Source of the DNA: Humidesulfovibrio sp.
GTDB taxonomy: Bacteria > Desulfobacterota > Desulfovibrionia > Desulfovibrionales > Desulfovibrionaceae
Assembly: GCF_031082295.1 (NCBI RefSeq)
Contig: NZ_JAVHLD010000027.1
Coordinates: 1-41,842 of the forward strand
Direction: 5' to 3'
Length of the DNA: 41,842 nt
Shown here: one piece after another, positions 32,054-40,694 of the stretch
How positions within the stretch are numbered: position 1 is the first letter of the stretch
Layout: every line of letters begins with the position of its first letter
Notes under the pieces: model-generated
The model's input: only the letters and a program-made list of their open reading frames with translations
What the model was told of the DNA's origin: nothing
The model's database searches: none
Program-made: the position numbers and the translations under genes

Positions 32054-33123
32054 GCGGGGGGGGCATGAAGGACCTGAAGGCCGCGGTCATCGGGCTGGGC
32101 GGCATGGGCAGGCGGCACCTCGCGGCCCTGGATGAGGCTGGCATCGGCGTGGCGGGCGTCTGCGACATGAACCTGGCCGTGGCGCAGGAGCTGGCAGGGG
32201 CCCGCACGGACAAGCCCCTGGCCGTGTCCGACTGGCGCGGGCTTTTGTCCGGCGTGGACGTGCTGTGCATCGCCACCAACGGCCCCAGCCATCACGAGAT
32301 CGTGCTGGCGGCAGCGGCGGCGAGGATTCCTTTCGTGCTCTGCGAAAAGCCCATGAGCACCAGCGGGGCCAAGGCGCGGGAGATGGCCGAGGCCTGCGAA
32401 AAAGCCGGCACCCGGCTGGCCGTGAACCTCTGCCGCCGCTTCCTCACGCGTTGCCTGCTGTTCCGCAAGGCCGTGGCCCTCTCCGACATGGGTGGGGAGC
32501 TCGTCATCGGCCGCCCCAGGCGCTTCTGGGGGCTCATCGGCGGCGGCGGCGTGGGCTGCGTGGGCCTGCATTATTTCGACTACGCGGCCTGGCTGTTCGA
32601 CGCGCGCCCGGTCTGGGTCTCCGCCGAATTGACGGCCTGCCCCGCGCCCAATGTGCGCGGCCCGCAGTTCTGCGATCCCGGCGGGCAGGTCAGCGTGGGC
32701 TTCGAGTGCGCCGACGGCCACCGGTTCGTGGGCGATTTCGAGCTCTCCGAGGACGTGCCCCGCGCCTCGCGCTGCCTGGTCATCGGCACCGAGGGCACGG
32801 CGGAGTTCGACGACTTCACCCCGCCGCCCACGGGCAGCGCCAGCGCCTGCGCCCGTCCGCCGGACCAGCGCCACGTGGCCAAGACGCGCCTGGTGCAGCC
32901 CGAGAGCGTGGCCATCGACCACGGCCCGGCCCTGGACATCGTGCAGGCCACCCGCGACTGCCTGCTCGACCTTGTGGGGCCGTTCGCGCATTCCACGGTC
33001 CGGGCGGGCATCGAGTCCGTGGACGTGGTGCTGGGCGCGCACCTGTCGTCGCAACAGGGCGGCGCGCGCGTGGCCCTGCCGCTCACCGGCGCGGGCCTGG
33101 CCCTCGATGTCCCAATCACGTAG
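32050..33123 (+). CDS. Gfo/Idh/MocA family oxidoreductase 1
   Basis: This 357-residue NAD(P)-dependent oxidoreductase has a Rossmann fold at the N-terminus (AVIGLGGMGRRHL) and the family EKP motif (CEKPMST, near 99-105). A C-terminal alpha/beta domain follows, with GVGCVGLHYFDYAAWLFD and a substrate-side His/Asp pair in HYFD. Its ATG overlaps the stop of the cytidylyltransferase gene by four bases (ATGA), showing coupling. It probably oxidises or epimerises a sugar in the same nucleotide-sugar pathway; the substrate is unknown. Confidence 0.9.
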   Translation: MSGGGMKDLKAAVIGLGGMGRRHLAALDEAGIGVAGVCDMNLAVAQELAGARTDKPLAVSDWRGLLSGVDVLCIATNGPSHHEIVLAAAAARIPFVLCEKPMSTSGAKAREMAEACEKAGTRLAVNLCRRFLTRCLLFRKAVALSDMGGELVIGRPRRFWGLIGGGGVGCVGLHYFDYAAWLFDARPVWVSAELTACPAPNVRGPQFCDPGGQVSVGFECADGHRFVGDFELSEDVPRASRCLVIGTEGTAEFDDFTPPPTGSASACARPPDQRHVAKTRLVQPESVAIDHGPALDIVQATRDCLLDLVGPFAHSTVRAGIESVDVVLGAHLSSQQGGARVALPLTGAGLALDVPIT

Positions 33124-33148
33124 GCTTCAGCATCGGAAAGGACTGCGC

Positions 33149-34129
33149 ATGACCATCGACACTTCCCGGCCCGTCAAGGTGGGCCTCATCGGCGCGGGGC
33201 TCATCGCCCGCCAGCACCTCACCGCCATGAGCCGCGTGCCGGGCCTTGAGGCCGTGGGCATCGCCTCGCGCACGCGCGCCAAGGCCGAAGCCCTGGCCGC
33301 GGAGTTTGGCCTTTTGCACGTGTGCGACAGCCCCGGGGAACTGGTGCGGCAGGCGGCGCCCGACGCGCTCATGGTGCTGGTCTCGCCCCAGGCCATGGCC
33401 CCGCTGGCCCTGGAATGCCTGGACTTCGGCCTGCCGCTGTTTCTGGAGAAGCCAGTGGGCCTGAGCGTGGAGGAGGCCGAGTCGGTGGCCGGCGCGGCGG
33501 CGGAGAAGAACGTGCCCAACATGGTGGGCTTCAACCGCCGACATTATTCGATCTTTCAGAAAGGGCTGGCCAAGGTGCTGGAGCGCGGGCGGCTCTTGTC
33601 GGTCATCGTGGAGGGCAGCGAGCGCATGCACGTGGCCCGGGCCACGGGCCGCTTCACGGACGAGGTGCTGCGGGCCTGGGTCTTCGCCAACGCCACGCAC
33701 ACCATCGACCTGCTGCGCCATTTCGGCGGCGAGCCGGAGGAGGTCTGCGCCTTCGCCACCAGCCTGCACGAGCCCCTGGGCGACCAGTTCGTGGCGGCCC
33801 TGCGCTTCCCTGGCGGGGTGCTGGGCTCCTTCACCGGGAACTGGCATTCCCCCGGCGGCTGGGGCGTGGTCTTGAAGGGCGAGGGCGTCACGGCGGAGTT
33901 CCGGCCGCTTGAAACCTGCCGCCTGACCTACGCCGACGGCACTTCCGAGACCCTTGAGCCAGACGCCGACGACGCGGCGGTGAAGCCAGGCTTCTGCGGG
34001 CAGCAGCGCGCCTTTGTGGACATGGTGCGCACGGGCGCGCTGGCCGCGCCCTCACTGGACCTTGGAGGGGCGCTTCTGACCATGCGCCTGGCCGGACGGC
34101 TCATCGCCCCGGTGCGCCCGCTTTCGTAG
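33149..34129 (+). CDS. Gfo/Idh/MocA family oxidoreductase 2
   Basis: This 326-residue oxidoreductase has Rossmann motif VGLIGAGLIARQHL, EKP motif FLEKPVGLS (near 95) and NATHTIDLLRHFGGEPE (H and D of the catalytic region, near 190). It is a distant homologue of the preceding gene, and the pair probably act on successive steps or as partners in a sugar pathway. GGAAAGGA before ATG 33149 supports the start; the previous stop is 25 bases upstream. Confidence 0.9.
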   Translation: MTIDTSRPVKVGLIGAGLIARQHLTAMSRVPGLEAVGIASRTRAKAEALAAEFGLLHVCDSPGELVRQAAPDALMVLVSPQAMAPLALECLDFGLPLFLEKPVGLSVEEAESVAGAAAEKNVPNMVGFNRRHYSIFQKGLAKVLERGRLLSVIVEGSERMHVARATGRFTDEVLRAWVFANATHTIDLLRHFGGEPEEVCAFATSLHEPLGDQFVAALRFPGGVLGSFTGNWHSPGGWGVVLKGEGVTAEFRPLETCRLTYADGTSETLEPDADDAAVKPGFCGQQRAFVDMVRTGALAAPSLDLGGALLTMRLAGRLIAPVRPLS

Positions 34130-34189
34130 AGCGCGCCTCGCTGGCCGGAGCTGTATCGGGCAGAGATCGGGCCAAGTGTTGTGAAAGAG

Positions 34190-34205
34190 CATATTTTATA
34201 ATATG
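34190..34205. promoter_or_regulatory. AT-rich palindrome upstream of the receiver-kinase gene
   Basis: CATATT (34190-34195) and AATATG (34200-34205) are perfect complements around TTAT. The site embeds a TATAAT -10-like hexamer (34197-34202) in an otherwise GC-rich interval. No well-spaced -35 is seen. It is 49 bases before the ATG and could be both -10 region and operator. Confidence 0.4.
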
Positions 34206-34253
34206 TATTGTTTCTCTGGCGCACCCCCCCAAGGGCCGGAGCGGAGGAGCATC

Positions 34254-35291
34254 ATGCAGGCAGGCAACAACAGCCCCAAGCGTCCGCGTATTCTGCTGGC
34301 CGAGGACGAATCCGTCATCGCCATGCAGGTGGAAGAGCTCATCACCGCCGAGGGCTACGAGGTGGTCGGCATCGCCGGAACCGCGGCGGAGGCCGTGCGG
34401 CTGGCCACAATGCTGCGTCCCGACCTGGTGCTCATGGACATCGTCATGCCCCCAGAGCCCGGCCAGACGGACAGCATGGACGGAATCGACGCTTGCGCCG
34501 TCATCCAGCGCGAGCTGCACATCCCGGTGGTGCTGCTCTCGGCCCACGGCGAGGAGCAGTTCCTGCGCCGCGCCCGCACAGCCCTGCCTTCCGCATACCT
34601 GCTCAAGCCCTGCCAGAACACCCAGATCCGCGCGGCGGTGGAGGTGGCCCTGGCCATGAGCGCCCACAACGATCCCGCGGCGGGTTTTCGCCTGCGCGAG
34701 GCGCACCACCGCATCAAGAACAGCTTCTCGCTGTTGCACGGCATGCTGCGCATGCAGCAGATGCAGGTCTCCGACCCGGTGGCCAAGCGCTCCCTGGCCG
34801 ATGCCGGGGCCCGCGTGCTGGCCATGGCCTCGGCGCATGAGACCATGTCCGAGCCGGCCCAGGGGGCCAGCAAAGGGGCCGGGGCGTATGTGGAGAAGCT
34901 GGCGCGCGGCCTGTTCGAGGGCAACGCCGGGCATGGCTCCAACGGGCGCCTGCGTCTGGACGTGAACACGGAGAAGGTGGAGCTGGACGCGGCCCGGCTG
35001 GTGCCCTGCGGCATCTTTTTGGCCGAGGCCATGACCAACGCCCTGAAGTACGCCTTTGCGGACGGCCAGGAGGGGGTGATCCGCGTGGTGCTGCGGCCCG
35101 ATGGGGACAAGGCGCTTCTGGAGGTCTCCGACGACGGGGCCGGACTGCCCGGCGATCCCAGGGAGCTGGGGCTGCATTCCTTCGGCCTGCAATGTCTGAA
35201 CGCGGCGGCGCAGCAGCTGGGCGGCGTGCTCGACATCAAGACCGAGCCTGGCCAGGGCAGCCGTTTCTCCGTGCGCTTCCAGGCGGTTTAG
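34254..35291 (+). CDS. Receiver-first hybrid histidine kinase (HisKA_2 type)
   Basis: This 345-residue soluble protein places a response-regulator receiver first (about 10-130: AEDES, phospho-acceptor Asp62 in LMDIVMP, Lys118 in LLKP). A HisKA_2-type dimerisation domain follows with HHRIKN (151-156), then an HATPase_c domain (about 220-345) with NALKYAF, VSDDGAGLP and GLGL-like ELGLHSFGL. There is no membrane segment, so it works in a cytosolic phosphorelay that receives phosphate at Asp62 and tunes kinase output. GGAGGAG precedes ATG 34254. No obvious partner is adjacent. Confidence 0.92.
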   Translation: MQAGNNSPKRPRILLAEDESVIAMQVEELITAEGYEVVGIAGTAAEAVRLATMLRPDLVLMDIVMPPEPGQTDSMDGIDACAVIQRELHIPVVLLSAHGEEQFLRRARTALPSAYLLKPCQNTQIRAAVEVALAMSAHNDPAAGFRLREAHHRIKNSFSLLHGMLRMQQMQVSDPVAKRSLADAGARVLAMASAHETMSEPAQGASKGAGAYVEKLARGLFEGNAGHGSNGRLRLDVNTEKVELDAARLVPCGIFLAEAMTNALKYAFADGQEGVIRVVLRPDGDKALLEVSDDGAGLPGDPRELGLHSFGLQCLNAAAQQLGGVLDIKTEPGQGSRFSVRFQAV

Positions 35292-35298
35292 CCCGGCC

Positions 35299-36108
35299 TC
35301 ACCACAGCCTGTCGGCGTAGACCGTGGGCAAGCCCACTTCCACGATGCGCGCTGCGGTGCGCGCGATGTCGTACGGCACGAAGCGCACCTCGATCTCGGT
35401 GTCCGCGCCTGCCTCTCCCGGCTGCCAAAGCACATACTTGGCCTTGTTGTTGCCGTCGCGCGGCTGGCCCACGCTGCCCACGTTGACGATGTGGCGCGCG
35501 CGGCCGCTCAGGGTCGTCTGGCCCTTTGCGAGGTGCTTGCGCTCGATGCGCCCGGCGCCCGGCTGCGGCCCGGGGAAAAAGCTGATGCGCTCAAGGTCGT
35601 GGGTGTGCCCGGCGAAGCAGAGGGGATGGTCGTACAGGCCGAAGGTCTCGCGCAGGGCGTCGTCGTCGAGCTCGTAGAGGTACTTGGACACCAGGCCCGG
35701 CGGGCAGCCGTGCACGAAGAGCGCCCCAAACGCCTCCAGGGTGCGCGGCAGGGTGCGGAAATGCATCACCGAGTCATCGGACAAGAGCTGGCGGGTGCGG
35801 TCCAGGGCCTTCTTGGCCTGGGCGTTGAAGAAGCCGCGCGCCTGGGCCTCGACCAGGCCATGCTCGTGGTTGCCCAGCACTGAAGGAATGCCGCGTTCGC
35901 GCAGGAGCCGCACGCAGGCCTCCGGCTCCGGGCCGTAGCCCACCATGTCGCCCAGGTTCAGCACGTCGGTCACGCCCTGGGTGTCGATGTCGGCCAGCAC
36001 GGACCGGAGGGCCTCCAGGTTGCCGTGCACGTCGGAAATGACCGCGCCGCGCCGCTGCTTCAGTGACTGGGCCAGTTCCTGTGGTTGGGCTGGTATTGTG
36101 TCCGCCAT
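35299..36108 (-). CDS. Calcineurin-like metallophosphoesterase
   Basis: This 269-residue metallophosphoesterase has the five-block metal site in order: SDVHGN, NLGDMVGYGP, GNHEHG, a central FVHGCPP histidine, and FAGHTH. This fits YfcE/MJ0936-like or Ser/Thr-phosphatase-related enzymes; the substrate is undetermined. No Shine-Dalgarno sequence precedes ATG 36108 (the upstream minus-strand bases read TTCCTCCA), so translation may be weak, leaderless or from another start. It converges with the receiver-kinase gene (stops 7 bases apart) and diverges from the LytTR gene. Confidence 0.88.
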   Translation of the reverse strand: MADTIPAQPQELAQSLKQRRGAVISDVHGNLEALRSVLADIDTQGVTDVLNLGDMVGYGPEPEACVRLLRERGIPSVLGNHEHGLVEAQARGFFNAQAKKALDRTRQLLSDDSVMHFRTLPRTLEAFGALFVHGCPPGLVSKYLYELDDDALRETFGLYDHPLCFAGHTHDLERISFFPGPQPGAGRIERKHLAKGQTTLSGRARHIVNVGSVGQPRDGNNKAKYVLWQPGEAGADTEIEVRFVPYDIARTAARIVEVGLPTVYADRLW

Positions 36109-36261
36109 TGGAGGAAGCTACATCAGCCGCAGGATGCTTGCAACCCGGCCTTGCGCCGCGCCATTTTTTACGGCAAGGAATCGGAGGGCCTCCGAATATT
36201 TTCCGGCCTGCCAGCGCAGGCACGGACCGAACCCAGCACAAGAGAGACAGAACAAAACCGC

Positions 36262-37143
36262 ATGGCCAAGCTCAAGACCCTGCTCCTGCACCCGGATTCC
36301 ATCGTTCGGCGCGACCTGCGCCGGGTGCTGGAGGGCGCGAATTTCTTGCAGGTGCTGGGCGAGGCCGTCTCCGCCTTCGAGGCCATGGAGCTGCTGGAGG
36401 CCATCCCCTACGGCGCGCTGTTCCTGGCCGTGGACCTGCCCGGCGGCGTTTCCGGCCTGGAGATGGCCCAGATGCTGGCCGGCCGCAAGAACAAGCCCGC
36501 GCTGATCTTCCTGGCCTCGGCCGAGTCCCAGGCCTATGCCGCCTTCGAGCTCGGGGCCACGGACTTCCTGCTCTGGCCCGCGGGCGATGAACGCCTGCAG
36601 AAGACCCTTGCCAAACTCGCCGAGTTCAAGGCGCGCTTCCGCGAAGTTCCCATGCCCGACAAATGGTCCGAGGCCGCCCCGCAGAGCGCCGACAACTGGG
36701 CCGAGGGCGAGGGCGAGACCGTTTCGCTGCCGCTTGAGGACGAGGAGCAGGACCACTTCCTCTCCGCGCTCAAGCAGGCCTGGGACACCAACCAGCACCG
36801 CACCCCGGAGATCGAGAAGCTGGCGGTGAGCCAGGACGGGCGCATGTACCTGGTGCCCTACAACCAGATCGTCTTTGTGGAGGCCTACGAGGACTACTCG
36901 TACGTCAACACGGCCAACCAGAAATACCTGACCTCGTACCGGCTGAAGTACCTGGAGGAGCGCCTGGCCCCGCACCGCTTCTTCCGCGTGCACCGCAAGT
37001 ACCTGGTCAACCTGGACATGGTGACTGAAATTGCGAGTTTGCCGGGCAGCAACTTCATGCTGCGCACGGCGGGCCGCACGCGCATCGAGCTGCCCATCAG
37101 CCGCCGCAGGCTGGCCAGCCTGAAGCAGGTTCTGGGCTTCTAG
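36262..37143 (+). CDS. LytTR-type response regulator with a degenerate receiver
   Basis: This 293-residue regulator has an N-terminal receiver-like domain (1-125), an acidic linker (140-180) and a LytTR DNA-binding domain (about 190-293: [35 protein letters not shown]). In the receiver the phospho-acceptor Asp58 (LAVDLPGG) survives. The conserved lysine near 105 is tryptophan (FLLWPAGDE), and the acidic pocket is reduced to HPD. It may work without phosphorylation. The ribosome site is weak (AGAGAGA). It reads toward acetyl-CoA synthetase, which may be a target. Confidence 0.88.
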   Translation: MAKLKTLLLHPDSIVRRDLRRVLEGANFLQVLGEAVSAFEAMELLEAIPYGALFLAVDLPGGVSGLEMAQMLAGRKNKPALIFLASAESQAYAAFELGATDFLLWPAGDERLQKTLAKLAEFKARFREVPMPDKWSEAAPQSADNWAEGEGETVSLPLEDEEQDHFLSALKQAWDTNQHRTPEIEKLAVSQDGRMYLVPYNQIVFVEAYEDYSYVNTANQKYLTSYRLKYLEERLAPHRFFRVHRKYLVNLDMVTEIASLPGSNFMLRTAGRTRIELPISRRRLASLKQVLGF

Positions 37144-37148
37144 CGCCG

Positions 37149-37170
37149 GGAGGCGTCCGTTCGCCTCCTC
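37149..37170 (+). terminator. Hairpin after the LytTR gene
   Basis: GGAGGCG (37149-37155) pairs with CGCCTCC (37162-37168) over 6 bases, 6 bases past the stop. The T-run is poor, so strength is uncertain. Confidence 0.55.
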
Positions 37171-37208
37171 TGTGCCGCCGTACGTCGAATTTAATGGGGC
37201 CTGCCGCG

Positions 37209-37227
37209 CCGCATGCTGTACATGCGG
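37209..37227. promoter_or_regulatory. Inverted repeat in the acs leader
   Basis: CCGCATG (37209-37215) and CATGCGG (37221-37227) are exact complements over a 5-base loop, about 80 bases before the acs start. It could be an operator (for the adjacent LytTR regulator or another) or a leader hairpin. Confidence 0.35.
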
Positions 37228-37307
37228 GCAATGGGGGCCACGCTGGCCGGGGACACCCGATGGTCGCATCGAGGGACAGGCCCCGCGCCGCGCCCGAGGA
37301 GGACAAG

Positions 37308-39248
37308 ATGGAACACAGTGGCACTCTGGAGAGCCTGGCGCAGGAGCTGCGCGTCTTTAGGCCGCTGCCGCAGCTGGTCATCGAGGCCAACGTGAACCCC
37401 CAGGAGCTGGAGGCCTTCCGCCGCCAGGCCGCCCACGACCCCCAGGGCTATTGGGAAGAGGCCGCCGACGAGCTGGACTGGTACAAGAAGTGGGACCAGG
37501 TCCTCGACGAGTCGGGCGCGCCCTTCTACCGCTGGTTCCCCGGCGCGCGCTGCAACATCGTCTACAACGCGCTCGACCGCCACATCGAGACCGCCAACAA
37601 GAACAAGCTGGCGCTCATCTGGGAAGGCGAGCCCGGCGATTCCCGCAAGTACACCTACTACGAACTCTACCGCGAGGTGAACCGCTTCGCCAACGCCCTG
37701 CGCACCCTGGGCGTGGGCAAGGGCGACCGCGTCATCATCTACATGCCGCCCCTGCCCGAGGCCGTCATCGGCATGCTGGCCACGGCCAAGATCGGCGCCA
37801 TACACTCCCTGGTCTTCGCCGGATTCTCGGCCAAGGCCCTGCGCTCGCGCATCCGCGACGTGAAGGCGAAGGTCGTCATCACCGCCGACGGCTTCTACAG
37901 AAACGGCCAGATCATCCGCCTGAAGCAGACCGTGGACGAGGCCCTGGTGGGCGCCTGCGCCGACTGCGTCGACTCCATGGTCGTGGTGCACCGCGCCAAG
38001 GTCGACACGGACATGCTCGACGGCCGCGACTTCTGGTACGAGGACCTGGTGCGCCGCGAGCGGACCGAGTCGCCCACCGAGGTGATGGAGGCGAACGACA
38101 CGCTGTTTTTGCTGCACACCAGCGGCACCACCGGCGCGCCGAAGATCGTCTCGCACTGCCACGGCGGCTACATGGTGGGCGTGCACCGCACGCTGAACCA
38201 CGTCTTCGACATCAAGCCAACCGACATCTTCTGGTGCACCGCCGACCTCGGCTGGGTCACGGGCCACAGCGCCGTGGTCTACGGGCCGCTTCTGGCCGGA
38301 ACCACCACGCTTTTGTACGAAGGCCACCCCAACTATCCCCAGGCCGACAGAATGTGGCACATCGTCAGCAAGTACGGCGTGACCATCTTCTACACCGCGC
38401 CCACGCTCATCCGCATGCTCATGCGCTTCGGGCCGCAGTACCCGCGCCAGCACGACCTCTCCACCCTGCGCCTGCTCGGCAGCGTGGGCGAGCCCATCGG
38501 GCCGGAGACATGGCTGTGGTTCTACCGGCACATCGGCCGCGGGGAATGCCCGCTGCTCGACACCTGGTGGCAGACCGAGACCGGCATGTTCATGATCTCG
38601 CCGCTGCCCATCTCGCTCCTCAAGCCCGGCAGCGTGACCAAGCCCCTGCCCGGCGTGGAGGTGGACATCGTGGACCGCGAGGGCAACTCCGTGCCTCCGG
38701 GCAAGGGGGGGCTGCTCGTCATCACCAAGCCCTGGCCCGCCATGATGACCGGGTTCTACACCCCGCCAGGCGCGGACACGGGCGGAGAGGAGCGCTACCG
38801 CGAGGCTTTCTCGCGCTTCCCGGGCAAGTACCTGGCGGGCGACGTGGCCAAGCGCGACGAGGACGGGTTCCTCTGGATCCAGGGCCGCGCCGACGACGTC
38901 TTGAACATCGCCGGGCACCGCATGGGCACCGCGGAGATGGAGAACGCCTTCCGCTCGCACCCGGCCGTGGCCGAGGCCGCCATCATCGGCGTGCCGGACA
39001 AGATCAAGGGCGAGGCCGCCAAGGCCTTCATCATCCTGATCCAGGGCGCGGAGCCCTCAGACGACCTGATCCTGGACCTGAAGCACCACATGCGCAAGGA
39101 ACTGGGGCCGGTGGCGGTCATCAAGAGCATCGAGTTCCGCACCACGCTCCCGCGCACCAGAAGCGGCAAGATCATGCGCCGCCTGCTCAAGGCCGAGGAG
39201 GCGGGCGAGGCGCCGGGCGATCTGTCCATGTTGGACGACACGGAGTAG
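37308..39248 (+). CDS. acs: Acetyl-CoA synthetase (AMP-forming)
   Basis: This 646-residue enzyme matches acetyl-CoA synthetase in length and motifs. The N-terminal domain has YKKWDQVLD. The P-loop reads [11 protein letters not shown] (near 265), and the adenylate site includes DTWWQTETG. The C-terminal swivel has [20 protein letters not shown] and the regulatory lysine in [11 protein letters not shown]. It converts acetate, ATP and CoA to acetyl-CoA, AMP and pyrophosphate in the cytoplasm. GAGGAGGAC precedes ATG 37308. A bidirectional hairpin terminator at 39278-39311 follows. Confidence 0.95.
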   Translation: MEHSGTLESLAQELRVFRPLPQLVIEANVNPQELEAFRRQAAHDPQGYWEEAADELDWYKKWDQVLDESGAPFYRWFPGARCNIVYNALDRHIETANKNKLALIWEGEPGDSRKYTYYELYREVNRFANALRTLGVGKGDRVIIYMPPLPEAVIGMLATAKIGAIHSLVFAGFSAKALRSRIRDVKAKVVITADGFYRNGQIIRLKQTVDEALVGACADCVDSMVVVHRAKVDTDMLDGRDFWYEDLVRRERTESPTEVMEANDTLFLLHTSGTTGAPKIVSHCHGGYMVGVHRTLNHVFDIKPTDIFWCTADLGWVTGHSAVVYGPLLAGTTTLLYEGHPNYPQADRMWHIVSKYGVTIFYTAPTLIRMLMRFGPQYPRQHDLSTLRLLGSVGEPIGPETWLWFYRHIGRGECPLLDTWWQTETGMFMISPLPISLLKPGSVTKPLPGVEVDIVDREGNSVPPGKGGLLVITKPWPAMMTGFYTPPGADTGGEERYREAFSRFPGKYLAGDVAKRDEDGFLWIQGRADDVLNIAGHRMGTAEMENAFRSHPAVAEAAIIGVPDKIKGEAAKAFIILIQGAEPSDDLILDLKHHMRKELGPVAVIKSIEFRTTLPRTRSGKIMRRLLKAEEAGEAPGDLSMLDDTE

Positions 39249-39277
39249 GGCGGGCAGCACCGCATCCTGCAAGGCAA

Positions 39278-39311
39278 AAGGCCGGGATCGAGTTTCACTC
39301 GCCCCGGCCTT
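39278..39311. terminator. Bidirectional terminator after acs
   Basis: AAGGCCGG (39278-39285) pairs with CCGGCCTT (39304-39311), with GAG/CTC extending the loop. It serves acs (plus) and, on the minus strand with a TTTT run, the peptidase-like locus. Confidence 0.75.
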
Positions 39312-39373
39312 CTGTCGTATTCATGCGTGTGGCGCAATGAGTTGCGTTGAGGCCAAGCCGAGGCCTGCTCCGG

Positions 39374-39666
39374 TCACTTCGCAGTTGCCATATGAATGTG
39401 GTCCCAGTGAGCCTTCAATTCGTCCGGTGTCGCCTCGCGGAGTATTTGCCGTGTCTTTGGGTCTCTGTGGAAGCCGCCGATGGGGCTGATAAACATCTCC
39501 GCATCAGGCTTGCCACGTGTCCATACCTCCATGTTGCGGAGAAGTTCCCGTACCTTCTCGCGCTTTTCAACCGGCGCCGAGGGGGCAGTAGCCAAGCCCA
39601 CCGGCATCATGTTTACCTCGTTGATGCCCACGGCGCGGCCATAGACGTGGGGGCCTTAATGGAGCC
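39374..39666 (-). pseudogene. Decayed M15-like peptidase C-terminal module
   Basis: An open stretch (GTG 39631 to TGA 39374, 85 codons) reads through GRAV-GINEV, ISPIGGFHR, ATPDELKAHWDHIH and ATAK. It aligns along its length with the last 90 residues of the intact protein encoded at 40695-41687 at perhaps 40% identity by eye. Upstream the homology continues in frame to HVYGRAV, then meets a TAA at 39656-39658. A GSI segment lies in another frame, so the region between has a deletion and frameshift. The zinc-ligand Asp is Gly. There is no ribosome site. It follows directly after the stop of the secreted protein gene. Confidence 0.6.
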
Positions 39667-39683
39667 GCTGCCCCTCAGCGCGG

Positions 39684-40646
39684 TTACGGCTGCTTCTTGC
39701 GGCGGGGGGCCTTGTAATAGGTGCCCTCCTCGAAGTCGAAGAGCAACCCGTCCTCAATGACCTTTGAGGAGATGTGGTCCAGCCCCACGCGCACATGCAC
39801 ACGGCGGTGCTGTTCATGCAGCGGACTTGGTGCGTCCGGCGGCAGATAGTCCTCCATCATCTCCACCAGGAAGGTTCCATTCATGTCGTCCGGGGCGGGC
39901 AGGGCGAGCACCTTCTCCAGGCCCCAGAACCCGGCCTTGGGCAGGGCCTGGATGACGCAGCGGCTGCCGTCCTGCGTGGCAATGGCGAAGAACGCGGGGT
40001 TCCAGGGGTTCGGCACCACAAGCTCTGAGCTGTGTTTGTATGTGCCCTCCGCTCTAACGGAGATTTCTCGCACGGAGAGTGCTATTGTTTGCGCCACTGC
40101 GGTGAGGGAGCTGCGAATGAGCAGGCGCGCGGAAGGGGTGAGGGGCTGCGGCTCCAGCGGCTCAAACACTTCCCGTGGCGGCATGCCCGGCTCGCGTACA
40201 AGGCTGCGCAACACCGGCGGCTTCGCCTCCAGGTCGATCTCCACCGTGGCGATTTGCATCCGACCGTCCGGGCCTCGGTTGGTGCGGTCTATCCAGTATC
40301 GTAGCGGTCTCTTCACCATGCGGATGTTCTCGGCGCCCGGCGGCAGGCGTGGGGACCCCCAATTCTCGGCCAGGGGCCCCTTGTAGAAGGCCTGGGCCTT
40401 GCCCATGGCCTCGGGATCCTGGACATAGCCGACGTAGAGACGCATCCGCATGGTCCCAGAGGCGTCCCGCTCCGGAGCAGTAAAGAAGCTCACCACGTTT
40501 GAGGTGATCCGGTCATCCATGACTTTGTGTGTGCCGAAGCAGAGAATGCTTTTGCTCAGACCGTCCCAGGAAAAGGTGGGTTCCGCAGCGAGGGCTGTGG
40601 TCAGCAACAGGAGAAACAGGGTCAGGGCGAGTATGGCACAACGCAT
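39684..40646 (-). CDS. Secreted protein of unknown function, candidate immunity protein
   Basis: This 320-residue protein has a clear signal peptide (1-20, ending LA before AEPT). The mature part has mixed alpha/beta character, with two cysteines (SILCFGTH, GSRCVIQ) that could form a disulfide in the periplasm. I recognise no family. AGGAGG 5 bases before ATG 40646 decides the start over the GTG at 40652. It is 48 bases downstream of the M15-like peptidase protein on the same strand and upstream of a decayed copy of that peptidase's C-terminus. This order suggests it protects the periplasm against the peptidase (inference only). Confidence 0.75.
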   Translation of the reverse strand: MRCAILALTLFLLLLTTALAAEPTFSWDGLSKSILCFGTHKVMDDRITSNVVSFFTAPERDASGTMRMRLYVGYVQDPEAMGKAQAFYKGPLAENWGSPRLPPGAENIRMVKRPLRYWIDRTNRGPDGRMQIATVEIDLEAKPPVLRSLVREPGMPPREVFEPLEPQPLTPSARLLIRSSLTAVAQTIALSVREISVRAEGTYKHSSELVVPNPWNPAFFAIATQDGSRCVIQALPKAGFWGLEKVLALPAPDDMNGTFLVEMMEDYLPPDAPSPLHEQHRRVHVRVGLDHISSKVIEDGLLFDFEEGTYYKAPRRKKQP

Positions 40647-40694
40647 GAACACCTCCTGGGTTGGCCGCCGGACAGACGCCCGGCGGCCGACAGG

